Of a stretch of DNA of 64,000 bases, positions 1 to 11,235 are shown one piece after another; within the stretch, counting starts at the first letter, position 1, and every line of letters starts with the position of its first letter. The notes under the pieces were generated by a model. It had not been told where the DNA came from, made no database searches, and saw only the letters and a list, made by a program, of their open reading frames with translations. Source of the stretch: Phyto melanocephala (taxonomy: Eukaryota > Arthropoda > Insecta > Diptera > Rhinophoridae). Position numbers and translations under genes: made by a program. The stretch spans positions 58,451,997 to 58,515,996 of the forward strand of contig OW799237.1 in assembly GCA_941918925.1 (NCBI GenBank), given 5' to 3'.

Positions 1-198
1 TTCAAAAAGTTGATTTCAACATACACACGGACAGACGGTCAGACGGACAGACGGACAGACGGACAGCGCTTAATCGACTCCCCTATTCATAAGCTTTCAG
101 AAAATATATACTTTATGGGGTCGGAAATCAAAATTGTAGAAATTTCACACGGAATGACAAACCTATATATACCCTTTTTCACTGTGTGAAGGGTATAA
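1..198 (-). repeat. R repeat (hairpin-ended dispersed element), truncated at window edge
   Basis: This is the first of many copies of a dispersed repeat, called R here. In its + orientation it starts with TTTTTATACCCTTCACACAG, carries a run of GTCTGTCC units, and ends with the hairpin GATTCGGCACGGCCGAATA followed by CTTACTTGTTT. This copy is inverted: it begins inside the element at the GGACAGAC run and ends at the inverted left terminus near 198. No ORF is present. Confidence 0.75.
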
Positions 199-294
199 AA
201 ATGCGAAAAGGCTTTTTTTGTGTCTTTAATATCATTTTAATTCTAAACTTGAATAAATAATCCTTTATTTCACAATTTTAACTTTTTAAACGTA

Positions 295-1725
295 GGAAAT
301 TCAAAAAGTCCCATTATAATGCAGAAAACTACCCTTTTGATCGCCCATAACATATTTAGCCTTACTTGTATCAATAGTCACTAATTTCGAAATTCTTGCT
401 TCGCAAACGTTAAAAATACAATAAGTACCATAAAAATTCAAAAAAGTACCTTTGTGGTCGCCCATAACATTTTCAGTTTCACCTGGAATCAATAGCCACT
501 TATTTTAAAATTCTAGCTTCGCAAACGTAGAATATATAAAAAGTACCATAAAAATTCAAAAAAGTACCTCTTTGGTCACCCATAACATTTTTAGCCTCAC
601 CTTGTATCAATTGTCACTAATATCAAAATTCTACCTTCGCAAACGTTGAAAATACAAAAAGTACCATACAAATTCAAAAAAGTACCTTTTTGGTCGCCCA
701 TAACATTTTTTGTCTCACGTAGAATCAATAGTCCTTGATTGTATAATCCTATCTTTATAAACGTAGAAAATGCAAAAAGTACCATAAAAATTAAAGAAAG
801 TACCTTTTTGGTCGACTATAACATTTTTAGTCTCACCTTGTATTAATTGTCACTGATTTCAAAATTCTACCTTCACAAACGTTGAAAATACAAAAAGTAC
901 CATACAAATTCAAAAAAGTACCTTTTTGGTCGCCCATAACATTTTGAGTCACACCTGGAATCAATAGTCCTTGATTGTACAATCCAACCTTTATAAACGT
1001 AGAAAATGCAAAAAGTACCATAAAATTTCAAGAAAGTACCTTTTTGGTCGACCATAATATTTTCGGTCTCACCTTGTATCAATAGCCACTAATTTTAAAA
1101 TTCTGGCTTCGCAAACGTTGAAAATAGAAAAAGTACCATAAAAATTCAAAAAAGTACCTTTTTGGTCGCCCATAAAATTTTTAGTCTTACCTTGTATCAA
1201 TAGTCCTTTATTTTACAATTCTACCTCTATTAAAGTAGAAAATACAAAAAGTACCATAAAAATTCAAAAAAGTACCTTTTTGGTCGACCATAACATTTTT
1301 AGTCTCACCTTGTATTAATGTTACTGATTTCAAAATTCTACCTTCACAAACGTTGAAAATACAAAAATTACCATACAAATTCAAAAAAGTACCTTTTTGG
1401 TCGCCCATAACATTTTTAGTCTCACTTTGTATCAATAGCCACTAATTTTAAAATTCTAGCTTCGCAAACGTTGAAAACACAAAAAGTACCATAAAAATTC
1501 AAAAAAGTACCTCTTTGGTCGCCCATAACATTTTTGGTCTCCACTAATTTTAAAATTCTAGCTTCGCAAACGTAGAATATATAAAAAGTACCATAAAAAT
1601 TCAAAAAAGTACCTTTTTGGTCACCCATAACATTTTTAGTCTAACCTGGAATCAATAGTCCTTTATTTTACAATTCTACCTTTATAAACGTAGAAAATAC
1701 AAAAAGTACCATACAAAAGCGAAAA
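295..1725. repeat. 118-bp tandem satellite, about 12 units
   Basis: A unit containing AAAAAGTACCTTTTTGGTCG, CCCATAACATTTTTAGTCTC and GCAAACGTTGAAAATACAAA recurs exactly every 118 bp. The AGTACC landmark falls at 445, 563, 681, 799, 917 and 1035, with further units to about 1720. Because 118 is not a multiple of 3, the short minus-strand ORFs over it are repeat shadows rather than genes. It adjoins a Helitron-like end on its right and may be an internal expansion of that element. Confidence 0.9.
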
Positions 1726-1729
1726 AGTA

Positions 1730-2594
1730 AATTTTTAGTCCAAGTTCCAAATTACAAGTTTAAAATATTCAAATATCTATGTAACAAAATATTTTAATAG
1801 ACATGATTTAAAGTCAGTAAATCTACTCTTTTTTGCATAAAAGTAATTATGTTCTAAAAAGTACCAAACTCTTCCCGATTTTTCCCTTTTCTACCCTGTT
1901 ATGAATGTGTTTCAATTTTTACTAAATTACATAGTTTTTTATGTCTAGTAAATCCCAATTAAAAATTTTGTGAAAATTGGCCGTCTAATTATGAATTACA
2001 TACATTTTCCGGAATTTTCCCCTTTTTGGTACCTTTTTTGTCCCCAAAAAAGTTTCCAAAAATTTCACCTAAATAGTTGTCCATATTCTATTAGGAAATA
2101 ATAATTTTCAAATTTTGTCCCATTGAATAATATAAGAAAAGTTTATTTTAAAAAAAAGTACCAAAAAAAGGGACAATTTTTACCCCTTATACATATGAAT
2201 TTGAAAAAAGTGCCGAATTCTTATTAATATTTTTTTGCGGACTACTTAATACAGTTTAAATTTTTTTCCTAGCTTTATGCGTGTGGTAGTTACATAGGGT
2301 ACCAAAAAAGTACCAAATTATAGTTTTTACCCGTTTTTTCCCCTTAGGGGTTGAAAATTCTAAAAAAGGCCAGACACCTGTCAGCTTATTTTTTGTGCAA
2401 ATTACAATACTTTTTCAATTTAATTTGTATCATTTTTAGTTTAGCAGATATAAGATTACCGATTTTACCCGTTTTTACCCTTTTTTACCCCCTTAAAGTA
2501 CGAATTTCCAAAAATCCCTTCTTAGTGGAGCTATACATTGAAAGAGGAAACGATTGTCCAAAATTCATGTCTCTAACTCTTTTATATATATAGA
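1730..2594 (-). mobile_element. Helitron-like element, 5' region (copy 1)
   Basis: Read on the minus strand from 2594, the sequence starts TCTATATATATAAAAGAG, resembling a Helitron-type 5' end (TC at the tip after an A). It continues with a GTACC/TTTTACCC-rich body. The same body recurs at 20318-20790 on the plus strand with clear sequence similarity over at least 250 bp (for example, both contain ACTTTAAGGGGGTAAA and CTTATATCTGCTAAACT). No Rep/helicase coding is seen, so it is non-autonomous or a fragment. Confidence 0.6.
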
Positions 2595-2597
2595 TAA

Positions 2598-3640
2598 AAA
2601 AACAAGTAACAGTGCTATATTCGGCCGTGCCGAATCTTATATACCCTTCACAACGTGTAGTCATGCAATAACAATTGTTTGTATCACCATTCATCCCATA
2701 TAAAATACGTGCATACGCACACGTTAGAATAAATGTGGCATCGAATCCCAGCTGAGCCAAAAAAATTTAATTTAATTTTATTTAATATATTATTTATATT
2801 TTATTATTTTTTTTTATATTTTTTTTAAATTTTTTAAAAAAATTTTTTTAGAAAAATTTTTAAAAAATTTTTTTAAATTTTTTTTAAAATTTTTTTTTTT
2901 ATTGTTTTCTTTTTTAGTTTTTTTTATTATTTTTTTCTTATTTTTAATATTTTTTTTTTTGTAATTTTTTTTTGTTTGGTATGTTTTCACAAGTATTTAT
3001 GTATGTATGTTGTTGTTGTAATTGTGAAAAAAACGAGGTGGTCGTGGTTTTTTGCTCATATCTCAGAAAGTTATGGGGCGATTGTGCTGAATTTCAATAG
3101 CGATTCATTCCTGGATATTTCCAAGAGATTGATACCATATACAGATCTGAGGAACATGTAGTTGCTTCTAAAAGTTGATTTCAACCAACACACGGACAGA
3201 CGGGCAGACGGACAGACGGTCAGGGCTTAATCGACTCCTCTATTCATAAGCTTTCAGAAAATATATACTTTATGGGGTCGGAAATGAAAATTGTAGAAAT
3301 TACAAACGGAATGACAAAGCTATATATACCCTTGTGCACCACAGGTGAAGGGTATAAAAATAATAAAAAAAATTACAAGAAAAAAATTTAAAAAAAAATT
3401 TTAAAAAATTTTTTACAAATTTTTTAAAAAAATTTAAAAAAAAATATAAATAATATATTAAATAAAATAAAAATTTTTTGGCTCAACTGGGATTCGATGC
3501 CACATTTATTCTAACCAGTATATTCATATGTACGTATTTTATATGAGATGAATGGTGATACAAACAATTGTTATTGCATGACTACACGTTGTGAAGGGTA
3601 TATAAGATTCGGCACGGCCGAATATAGCATTGTTACTTGT
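2598..3640. repeat. Inverted pair of R repeats (R2 minus, R3 plus)
   Basis: Bases 2598-3357 are an R repeat in minus orientation: its hairpin end TATTCGGCCGTGCCGAAT is at about 2618, and the inverted left terminus is at 3340-3357. Bases 3358-3640 are the right half of another in plus orientation, ending GCCGAATATAGCATTGTTAC. The outer arms of roughly 180-230 bp are near-perfect inverted repeats, both including CATGCAATAACAATTG and the TGGCATCGAATCCCAG segment. The interior at 2760-2960 is an A/T homopolymer-like stretch. No coding sequence is supported. Confidence 0.8.
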
Positions 3641-4029
3641 TTTTCTTTAAATTAGTCTATTTTTCTAATTATATATTTAAGTCTATCCAAAATTGTTATT
3701 TATTATAAATCACTTTGATTTTCTTTTGAAATTTATCACTTTTTACTTTGATTACAAAAACTTGTTTACTTTTAAGCTAGAAATTTAACACGTGTTGAAA
3801 AAAACATAAACAACATTTGACAGTTCGTATCACAAAATAAGCAAATAAAAAAATAATCAGCTGGCTTTCCGAGACTACCTGCTATAATTGTACCATGGTT
3901 TACACTAACAAAATAGACGTATTTTTTCACTTTGTAGTTGTTTTAACGACGAGTTCACCTTATTGAATTCGCCTTGACCTTATACTCAACTCTTCTCGTT
4001 TTTTCGTATGAATTAAAATCACCTGGGTA
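3641..4029. other. Unassigned AT-rich DNA
   Basis: No gene or clear element. The pieces ACATTTGACAGTTCGTATCA and ACCTGCTATAATTGTACCAT recur in similar form near 4778-4880, so this is part of another low-copy repeat. Confidence 0.5.
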
Positions 4030-4151
4030 TCAATTCTCGTTCTATGAAACTATGAAATGAAAAGTTTTTGTGTGTAATATCATATGGTGCCACCATACCC
4101 TTTGCTATACAAAAACTTTTTCATTTCACAGTTTCACAGAACGAGAATTGA
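4030..4151. mobile_element. About 122-bp fold-back MITE (copy 1)
   Basis: The two halves are inverted copies: TCAATTCTCGTTCTATGAAA at the left and its near complement, TTTCACAGAACGAGAATTGA, at the right. Inside them lie AATGAAAAGTTTTTGTGTG and ACAAAAACTTTTTCATTTC, with centre ATATGGTGCCACCATA. Related copies lie at 22778-22872 and 52315-52445. There is no coding capacity. Confidence 0.85.
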
Positions 4152-5299
4152 GCCCCAGAACTGGCGACATCACCAGTGATGAAAACTTTTTTAAACAGCT
4201 CCCTCTATCGTTGGCTTCGAAATCACAAGAAAAAAGAAAGTTTCTTTGCCAATTAAAAATTTTTTGGATAAGTCGCTAACTTTCCTTAAGTATTTTAAAA
4301 TTTGTTAAAATTTTATATACTCCTCTTTAACACTTATAAAATTAAAAGACAAATGAATTTTGTCGCCATGAGAACAAAAAAGTAGGGTGTGCAGTACACG
4401 TCAACTTGTGATAAGTTTCAAAAGAAAATCTAAGTGATTTATAATAAATAACAATTTTGGATAGACTTAAATATATAATTAGAAAAAAGACTAATTTAAA
4501 GAAAAAAATGAGAAAGTGTAGTGTATGCCAAAAAAAAAAAACAAAAAAATGGAAATGGAACTTTTTTCTCTGTTCCACAAGGTGTTTTTTTTTTGTTTGA
4601 TGTTAATATAAATATTAAATACAAAACAAATTTTGTTACAAAATTAACACAAATCACAAATTTTTCTTACAAACTTTAAAAGTAAGTTTATTAAATGATA
4701 AACAAAATGAATTTATTTTCGTTTAATGGCGTTTTTTCTTGTTTGTTTTTCATTTGTCTTATATCAACCCCTTTGCTGTTTGACAGTTCTTATCACATTA
4801 CAACAATAAAAAGGACTGTTGTTTGTTTTATTGTTCAATTGTTGTAATCTCGCGGTTACCTGCTATAAATGTACCTTGATTTTACAGAATTCAAGGCGAA
4901 TTCATTTAACAGGTTGTGTTAGCAACACAGCTAGCTACTTTTTTCTTTCCATAAATTTTGGCTGGATTGTCATAAGTTTTTTATGCTTACAAACAAGGCA
5001 TGAATTCGCCTTGCTTACAAAGTTGGCATTTTTTAAGAAAGCACAAGGCATATACAAGGCGAATTCATACCTTGGATATGCCTTGAACAAAAACCATGTT
5101 GTTTTTGACAAATCCGCAAACTTAGGCAACAGTAAAAATCCATATTGTTTTTTTAATGTATTTGTTGTAGAATTACCACCATCTGATAGTTGAATACGCC
5201 TGACAATACTGTTTTTCTTTTTATTTATTTGTGTAGCAGAAATTTGTGATATTTGAAAGAATAATCATTTTTATTTAAAAAATTATAATATAAAAGAAT
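4152..5299. other. Unassigned DNA upstream of AGGF1 exon 1, with AAGGCGAATTC repeats
   Basis: No ORF with recognisable homology. Between 4880 and 5080 the short words CAAGGCGAATTC, GAATTCGCCTTG and GGATATGCCTTG recur in both orientations; related words occur at 3970, 5775, 20790, 21255 and 24590. The AGGF1 5' UTR and promoter presumably lie in the last part, but no TATA or initiator could be assigned with confidence. Confidence 0.4.
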
Positions 5300-5497
5300 A
5301 TGTCTAGTAGTGAAATTGAAAATGCTGATAGAGATAAAAGAAAGACATCCAAATCATTTAACTTCGAGTTCAAAAATCTTGAAGAAGTAAAACAAATGCC
5401 GACTGAAAACCTTTACGAATATGTTCACAGTCTTCATGTCCAGTTAAAAATTAAAGATAAAAAGTTAAAAAAGTATAAAAATAAAATTAATAATTTG
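5300..5497 (+). CDS. Putative first coding exon of the AGGF1-like gene
   Basis: An ATG at 5300 opens 66 codons beginning MSSSEIENAD, rich in charged residues. The second half (about residues 30-66) is a Lys/Leu-rich predicted coiled coil with motif VQLKIKDKKLKKYKNKI. A donor, TTG|GTAAGA, follows at 5497/5498 in phase 0; read-through stops after only five more codons. Phase 0 matches the phase-0 acceptor of the exon at 12124, which in turn fits in frame onto the OCRE exon at 61635. Vertebrate AGGF1 also starts with a short charged coiled coil, which suits this exon. The exon-to-gene link rests on splice phase, strand and composition, because N-termini of this family are poorly conserved. Alternatively it is an independent short ORF of 71 codons. 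No clear promoter motif is visible upstream. Truncated R-repeat DNA begins 55 bp downstream. Confidence 0.55.
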
Positions 5498-5552
5498 GTA
5501 AGATTCATTAAATAAGGCATGAAATATAATACATCTTATTGCAGTTTGAAAC

Positions 5553-5905
5553 GCCTTAATATACCCTTCACCTGTGGTGCACAAGCGTATACTATATATT
5601 GCGTTGTCATTCCGTTTGTAATTTCTACAATTTTCATTTCCGACCCCATAAAGCTTATGAACAGAGGAGTCGATTAAGCCCTGACCTTCTGCGCGTCTGT
5701 CCGTGTGTTGGTTAAAATCAAATTTTAGAAGCAACTATATGTTCATAAATTCTGTGTATGGTATCAAACAAGGCATTCGCCTTGGTATCAAACTTTTGGA
5801 AATATCCGAAAAAAATAGCTATTGAAATTCAGCACAATCGCCCTATAACTTTCTGAGATATAAGGAAGTAAACACGACTGCCTCTGTTTTTTCTCATATT
5901 TTTTC
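5553..5905 (+). repeat. R repeat, left half (R4)
   Basis: The sequence runs from ATATACCCTTCACCTGTGGT through the GTCTGTCCGTGTGTTGG block to TAAACACGACTGCCTCTG. It lies within AGGF1 intron 1. It carries an internal duplication, GGTATCAAAC...GGTATCAAAC, with CAAGGCATTCGCCTTGG between. It is truncated before the hairpin end. Confidence 0.75.
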
Positions 5906-5958
5906 AACTGGTGACGAAGTGATTAAATTTAGGTGAAAACACTAATGATTTTAACATT

Positions 5959-6563
5959 AGGTTCGTTCGAGAACTCACAAATTTGTACGAATTTGTACAA
6001 ATTTTTACTGCATTTTACGAAATTGCGTTCGTTTACACAAATTTGTAGTAAATGAGAGCACAAATAGAGAGCGAAAAGTGACAGTTCTTGACTGAGTATT
6101 TGCAAATTTTTACAACAGAAATTTCTTGCTGTAAGATTTAGCAAAACCAAAAAACATATGATTCAAAAGGTAAACAAACAAAAGTAAGCAAACAAAACGT
6201 ATACAATTTGTGAAAAAATATTAAAAAAAGGAAAATCCAAACCAAAGTGCAAAATATTATTAAATTTAAATTGTTTGTGAAATAAAGTTAGTTAACAATG
6301 TCTACAGATGAAAGAATGGAACTGCCTGAATCTGGCGCAGGTATACATACTTAAATACATATTTGCACAAATGTATGTATGTACATAGTTTCCATTAAAC
6401 TTTATTTATTTGCCATCAGCTGTTGCTTCAATCTTACGAATTTTTACAAATGTTTGTTCGAGTACTTTTTTGAACAAATTCTCTTTTTGGGAGTAAAATT
6501 TTCAATTTACTAAATAATTACTCATTTACTACAAAGTGCAGTAAAAGTACTCGAACGAACCTA
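5959..6563. mobile_element. About 605-bp TIR element (AGGTTCGTTCGAG), 3-bp ATT duplication
   Basis: The left end AGGTTCGTTCGAG and right end CTCGAACGAACCT are inverted repeats, flanked on both sides by ATT. Subterminal sequences also pair loosely (TACAAATTTTTACTGC against GCAGTAAAAGTACTCG). Inside, at 6298, an ATG opens MSTDERMELPESGA, followed directly by a possible donor G|GTATAC, as if the element carries a promoter and first exon. A 3-bp duplication would fit PIF/Harbinger-like elements, but no transposase is visible, so the superfamily is unassigned. Confidence 0.65.
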
Positions 6564-6925
6564 TTAGCGTATCATTGGAGACTTGTGTTTACATGAATAT
6601 ATTAATGAACTGACCTCTATTTTAACAAGTGCACAGAACGCATGCATAAATGGTGAAAAGCATCCGCTGTTACATGAGTTAATTTTGCTTGTTTACATGA
6701 ATTGTATAAGAAATTCTGCATGATTTTACATTCATTTTGAAGCACATCATTTATGACAAATTGCTTCGCATTTAGGGAGGCATTTAGAATTTTTGCTTTT
6801 ACACAATTAATCTAGAAGTCTTCAAAATGTAATTCGCTTTGCAATACTTCCTATTTTTTTTTGCTGCCTAGGTATTTTGTATATCTGTTAAAAGCTCTCA
6901 AATTATATTATATGTTGTCTACATA
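6564..6925. other. Unassigned intronic DNA
   Basis: AT-rich sequence between two elements. I see no ORF, repeat or motif that can be assigned. Confidence 0.4.
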
Positions 6926-8152
6926 AAGGGTGGTTAAATTTTAAGGGCCGATGTTGGTTTGGAATAAAACAAATTATTTAGGAAGTTATTGACATATCCT
7001 TTTATTATGATAATATGGGTATGGTTCAATTATGTATGAAACAAAATATCGGCCAAATGGCTGCCGCGACCTCGGCGGCACACCTCCCTAAGATGTTCCA
7101 AATTTTCGATGACGCTGAGCCATAATTAAAGGTTCTATGCCGTTAATGTGCCGAATTATCTCATCCATTAGCTATTGAATTGTTTGGTGTACACAGTTAC
7201 TTTCAAATAACCCTAAAGAACGCTGTCAAATCACATGATCTTGGTGGCCAATTGACATCGCCACCACGTGAGATAACACGGCCATTGAATTTGTCGTGCA
7301 AAAGAGCCATTGCTTCGTTAGCTGTGTGGCAAGAGCACCGTCATGTTGGAACTACATATCGTCCATATCCATATTTTCCAATTCGGGCCATAAAAAGTTC
7401 GTTATCATCTCACGATAGCCTGGCCGTCCTTATTTTGGAAACAATACGTCCCGATGCCGCCAGCCCATAAACCGCACCAAACAGTCGCTCTTTGTGGGTG
7501 CATTGGTTTTTCGACAATCACTCTTGAATTTTCATTCGCCCAAATGCGGCATTTCTGCTTATTGACGAATCCACTGAGGTGAAAATGTGCCTCATCACTA
7601 AACAAAAATTTATCATCCACAGTTGCCATTTCTTGCCATCAATCTGACCATTGACGACGTTTGGAATGGTAAAGAGGCTTTAGTTCTTGAGTCAATTGCA
7701 CCTTGTAAGCGTGTAAATTTATGCATAATGTTCATCAACGACGAGCGTGTGAGGTGCAATTGTTGGGCACGACGACGATTTGAGGTGGACGGCTCTTAAG
7801 CTACACTATCGCAAACAGCAGCAATATTTTCTGCAGTACGAGGATGCACTGGTGTTTTTACATCTCCTACAGACCCGGTTTGCTCAAAGTTTTGTCCGAT
7901 TTTTCCGATTGTACGCACATTTGGACGATTAAATTTACCGAAAACATCACGAAGTGGACGATATGCATTTTGATTCGAATGATAATTTTCATAATAAGCC
8001 TGAATAACTTTAGCCTGTTGTTTGATTGTGTATTTTCCATGGCTCAAATTGAGTTAGTCTGAGATTGAGAAATGTCAAATGAAATGCAGAAAAAAAAACT
8101 TAACGTTTATGTGTGGTTCACATTCAACATCGGCCCTTAATTGTAGTGGACA
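6926..8152 (-). pseudogene. Decayed mariner (DD41D-type) transposon
   Basis: The left TIR GGGTGGTTAAATTTTAAGGG, with CCGATGTTG, is at 6928 after a TA. The right end keeps ATTCAACATCGGCCCTTAA but is otherwise eroded. On the minus strand the N-terminal segment at 8047-7796 reads MSHGKYTIKQQAKVIQAYY...RPNVRTIGKI (helix-turn-helix). A central segment at 7629-7405 carries the first catalytic motif FSDEAHFHLSG with GFVNKQKCRIW and TVWCGLWAGG. Between and after these are stops and frameshifts; eroded pieces of the second (ATCHTA-like) and third (WPPRSCDLT) motifs continue to about 7190. It is a dead copy of a family common in insects and lies in AGGF1 intron 1. Confidence 0.85.
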
Positions 8153-9160
8153 ATCTTAAATACCTATATATGAAAACTTCACAGTTTTAAAACTCGAAAA
8201 CTAAGCCATTCCAAAAATGTTTCAAATGCTTTTCGTTTTTATTTTTTATGTTTACTATTGTTAAATTAGATTTATTTATTTATTTATTTATTTAAATCAA
8301 CTTTTTAATTGTTTTGAATGTTTAAGGTGATAATATGTTTTTAAACAATTTAATTAAAAAAAAACAGTGGTTTTGACAACGAAAGTTTTCTGTGTATCCG
8401 GCTCATTGCTTCATAATAGGTTAAGAGTAAAAAAATAGTTAAAACTCTTAACAGTAGTTTTTTGATTATGAATCATCATTTTTTATATTGTTGTACATGT
8501 CTACATATGTACGATCGCTCTGGCCTACATAATACTTTACATCCATCAGAATTAGAATCTTGCTTGCCAAGCCATACTTGGTTCCTTCCTTATTGTATGG
8601 GTGTGAATATTTACTAACTGCAACTCCCTTGTCGAAGAAAACTTAATGTTTTATTTTACAACCATATACGGTATGTGTACGGATTGAGAAGATCTGATCA
8701 AGTTTCTTGTGCTTCTAAAAACCTTCATGGAGTCAGTTTCGATAGCCTACTTAAAATATGCACTTTGGTTTTTTGCATAAAATAATACATAAGTACTAAA
8801 ACTCTTAAATACATATGGGCTAATCCGAAAATTTTTAAACCAAAGGCAGAAATTTAAAGTTGCACAAAATCCAAATGCTTGTTAATGAAATAATAGGATA
8901 CATATTCAATCTTCAAAATATATAAGCAATACGGTTTTACAGTGGTTTGTTTGGCCTTGTCAGAGGCTAACCTAAACATACCTCTTGCTTTTATTTATTT
9001 TTGTAAAAAAGGGGTATTTTCTACGGTCAAAAAAGTTGACAAACAGTCGTTTCAGTATTTAGCGTTAAGCAAAACTTTAATTTGTTTAATTTTCTTTTGT
9101 TTAAGATAAAAATCATATTTGTTAATTATCTAATATATATTAACAATTTGAACTAAAAAT
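8153..9160. other. Unassigned intronic DNA
   Basis: No gene or element is recognised. A (TTTA)n stretch lies at about 8268-8292. Several short direct repeats of no clear origin are present. Confidence 0.4.
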
Positions 9161-10580
9161 GGGTACTCTGTGTGTAACGTCCGTAACGGAAAATAGGGTT
9201 TTTTAAGTTTAAAAGAATGAATTTTAATAATTTCGTTTTCCAAACTAGCTTTATAAACAGAGTTTTATATGCACTTTAATCTGATGAAAAAAAAAAAAGA
9301 AATACCTTTATTACACTTTTTTTTAAATATAAATGACAAGTGTGTAACGTCCGTAACGGCATGAAAATACCCAAAAATTTTATTTTAATATTCTGAGGTG
9401 GAAGTAAGTGTTTATAATGGATTTTCATCTGCTGAATTTGAATCTGGGCTTAAAATTGCTCTAGGTTGCCGAGAATCCGAAAAACTTCACCTCAAAGTAA
9501 CAAAAAGTGTGTTTAAATAACATGCGATCCCCCAATCTGGAACTTAGATTGAGATGAATTTCAAATTCTTCAGCAACCTAAAATAATTTCTAAAAATCAA
9601 TAATTAGTTATTAATAACCATGTTGTAAACCGCAACCCCGATGTCCCCCTTCAAATATTTGGCGTTACGCCCATGTATGCAATGTTTACGTATTTTCCGT
9701 TAGAAATTAGGATTTTTTTTGCTACTTCGCATGGAAAAGGAGCAGTGGACGATGTTGGCGCTATTGTTAAGCGAAAAGTTTGACAACTAGTAAAATCCTG
9801 AAATCTCATTTTAAAAAACGCTCGAGATTTTCACAAATTAGCAAAAAAAATATAAATGGCGGTTTCTTAATTTACGTTGGTAAAAATTATGTCAAAACTA
9901 TATCTGACGAAATATCAAAAATATGGATAAATGTAAAAAATATCCAGCTCTTAAATCATATCATTATTTTTCGGGCTTTTCCAATGACAATATGTACTAT
10001 AAAAGTAGCTCGAACAGCTGGGTCTATTAAGCATAAGATACAATGTTAAACAGTTAAATAAATAAACAAATAAATAAATGGAAATAAGCTAATATTAGCG
10101 TAGTGAAATATTCTATAACTTTTTTGTAACTAATAAATTAATAATTACAAGGTTAAAAAGATTTTTACATACATGAATGTTTTTTATATACACAATTTGG
10201 TTTAATGGAAAAAGTGTAACGTCCGTAACGAGATTTTTGTTTAACCGTACTACTTAGACTTCTTTTCTAAGCAGGATTTATATCGTCATATATTCCAATT
10301 AATTTTTTGTATACGGAATTTTTTTGTTTATTATGCAAAATTAGCTTAAAAATGTATAAATGCACATAAGCCTCAAAATCGACTTATATTTTTTGTAACG
10401 TCCGTAACGGAACTTTAAGCTAGCATAACTTTTGTTTAGTTGCCCTTTAAGTTTAAAACAAGTTTTAAAGTACTTCCACAGAACTGCATTTTGCAAAACA
10501 TTTCATGAAAATATTCCAATGTGAACGCCAGCTGTGTTAATCTCAAGTGCGAATGTAACGTCTGTAACGCAGGATTAGCC
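9160..10580 (+). mobile_element. Unclassified TE remnant with five GTAACG-pair motifs and an ATSHGKGAVD coding piece
   Basis: The motif TGTAACGTCCGTAACG occurs in the same orientation at 9173, 9343, 10215, 10394 and, with one change, 10554. Each is two GTAACG hexamers 9 bp apart. Between the second and third copies, the plus strand at about 9712-9780 reads FFATSHGKGAVDDVGAIVKR, then drifts through stops. I recall ATSHGKGAVDG-VGG-VKR as a motif of TE-derived proteins found in insects and cnidarians, but cannot name the superfamily. No TIR or target duplication was found, so the limits are those of the motif cluster. The 89-codon ORF at 9780-10049 is the same region in a shifted frame. Confidence 0.5.
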
Positions 10581-11235
10581 CATATTTAAAAATTTACGTT
10601 TTTTTTCAATCGTCACGGAACTGAAATATTATAATGCCTCTACATCAATGCTTAGTTTCAGATTTTGGAATAATTTTCCTCTATGTCAACAATTAAATGA
10701 CAACGCTTTTAGTAAATTATTTTAAATAAAAATGTGTAGGTTATTTCTTTAAATTATATTATGTGCAATTCTCTAATATACATATGTATATGTTTATTAT
10801 TATTATTATTATTTAGTTTTTTTCTTTAATTATATTTTATTTTTTTTTATTAACTTTTAATTCAAATTTATTAATTGCAAATGTTCTTCGTTTTTATTTT
10901 TAATTTTAACGCATTCCGTTTCTGTACTATAAATATTTATAAGACAAAGTCTTGTACAGAAAATAAATAAATAAATAAATAAATCAATAAATAAATAAAT
11001 AAATAAATAAACAATTACGCAGTAACTAACTTTAATCTTGTTTACAAACTTACACTCAAATAATGAGTATCGCTTGTATATGTATGTAAATTTAGAAATG
11101 AAGAACCAAAACTATGTGTTTCCGCGACTTTGCAATTAATATTTAATTCTTATTTTTATTTTTTGTGCGAATCCTTAAGAAAAATTTAAACAAATAACAG
11201 TAGTAATCGATTTTTGAGTTCTTATAGGTACAAGT
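10581..11235. other. Unassigned intronic DNA with an (AAAT)n microsatellite
   Basis: No gene is seen. There is a short TTA run near 10796-10815 and an (AAAT/AATA)n microsatellite at about 10963-11012. Confidence 0.5.

Noticed and set aside
301..1628. Series of minus-strand ORFs encoding MGDQKGTFLNFYGTFCIF-like peptides
   Set aside because: They are translations of the 118-bp satellite; the period is not a multiple of three, and the peptides jump frame from unit to unit.
2485..2760. Minus-strand ORF of 91 codons, with relatives at 32706 and 53096
   Set aside because: These frames recur wherever an R repeat recurs and consist of its hairpin end and GTCTGTCC block; there is no conserved protein signal.
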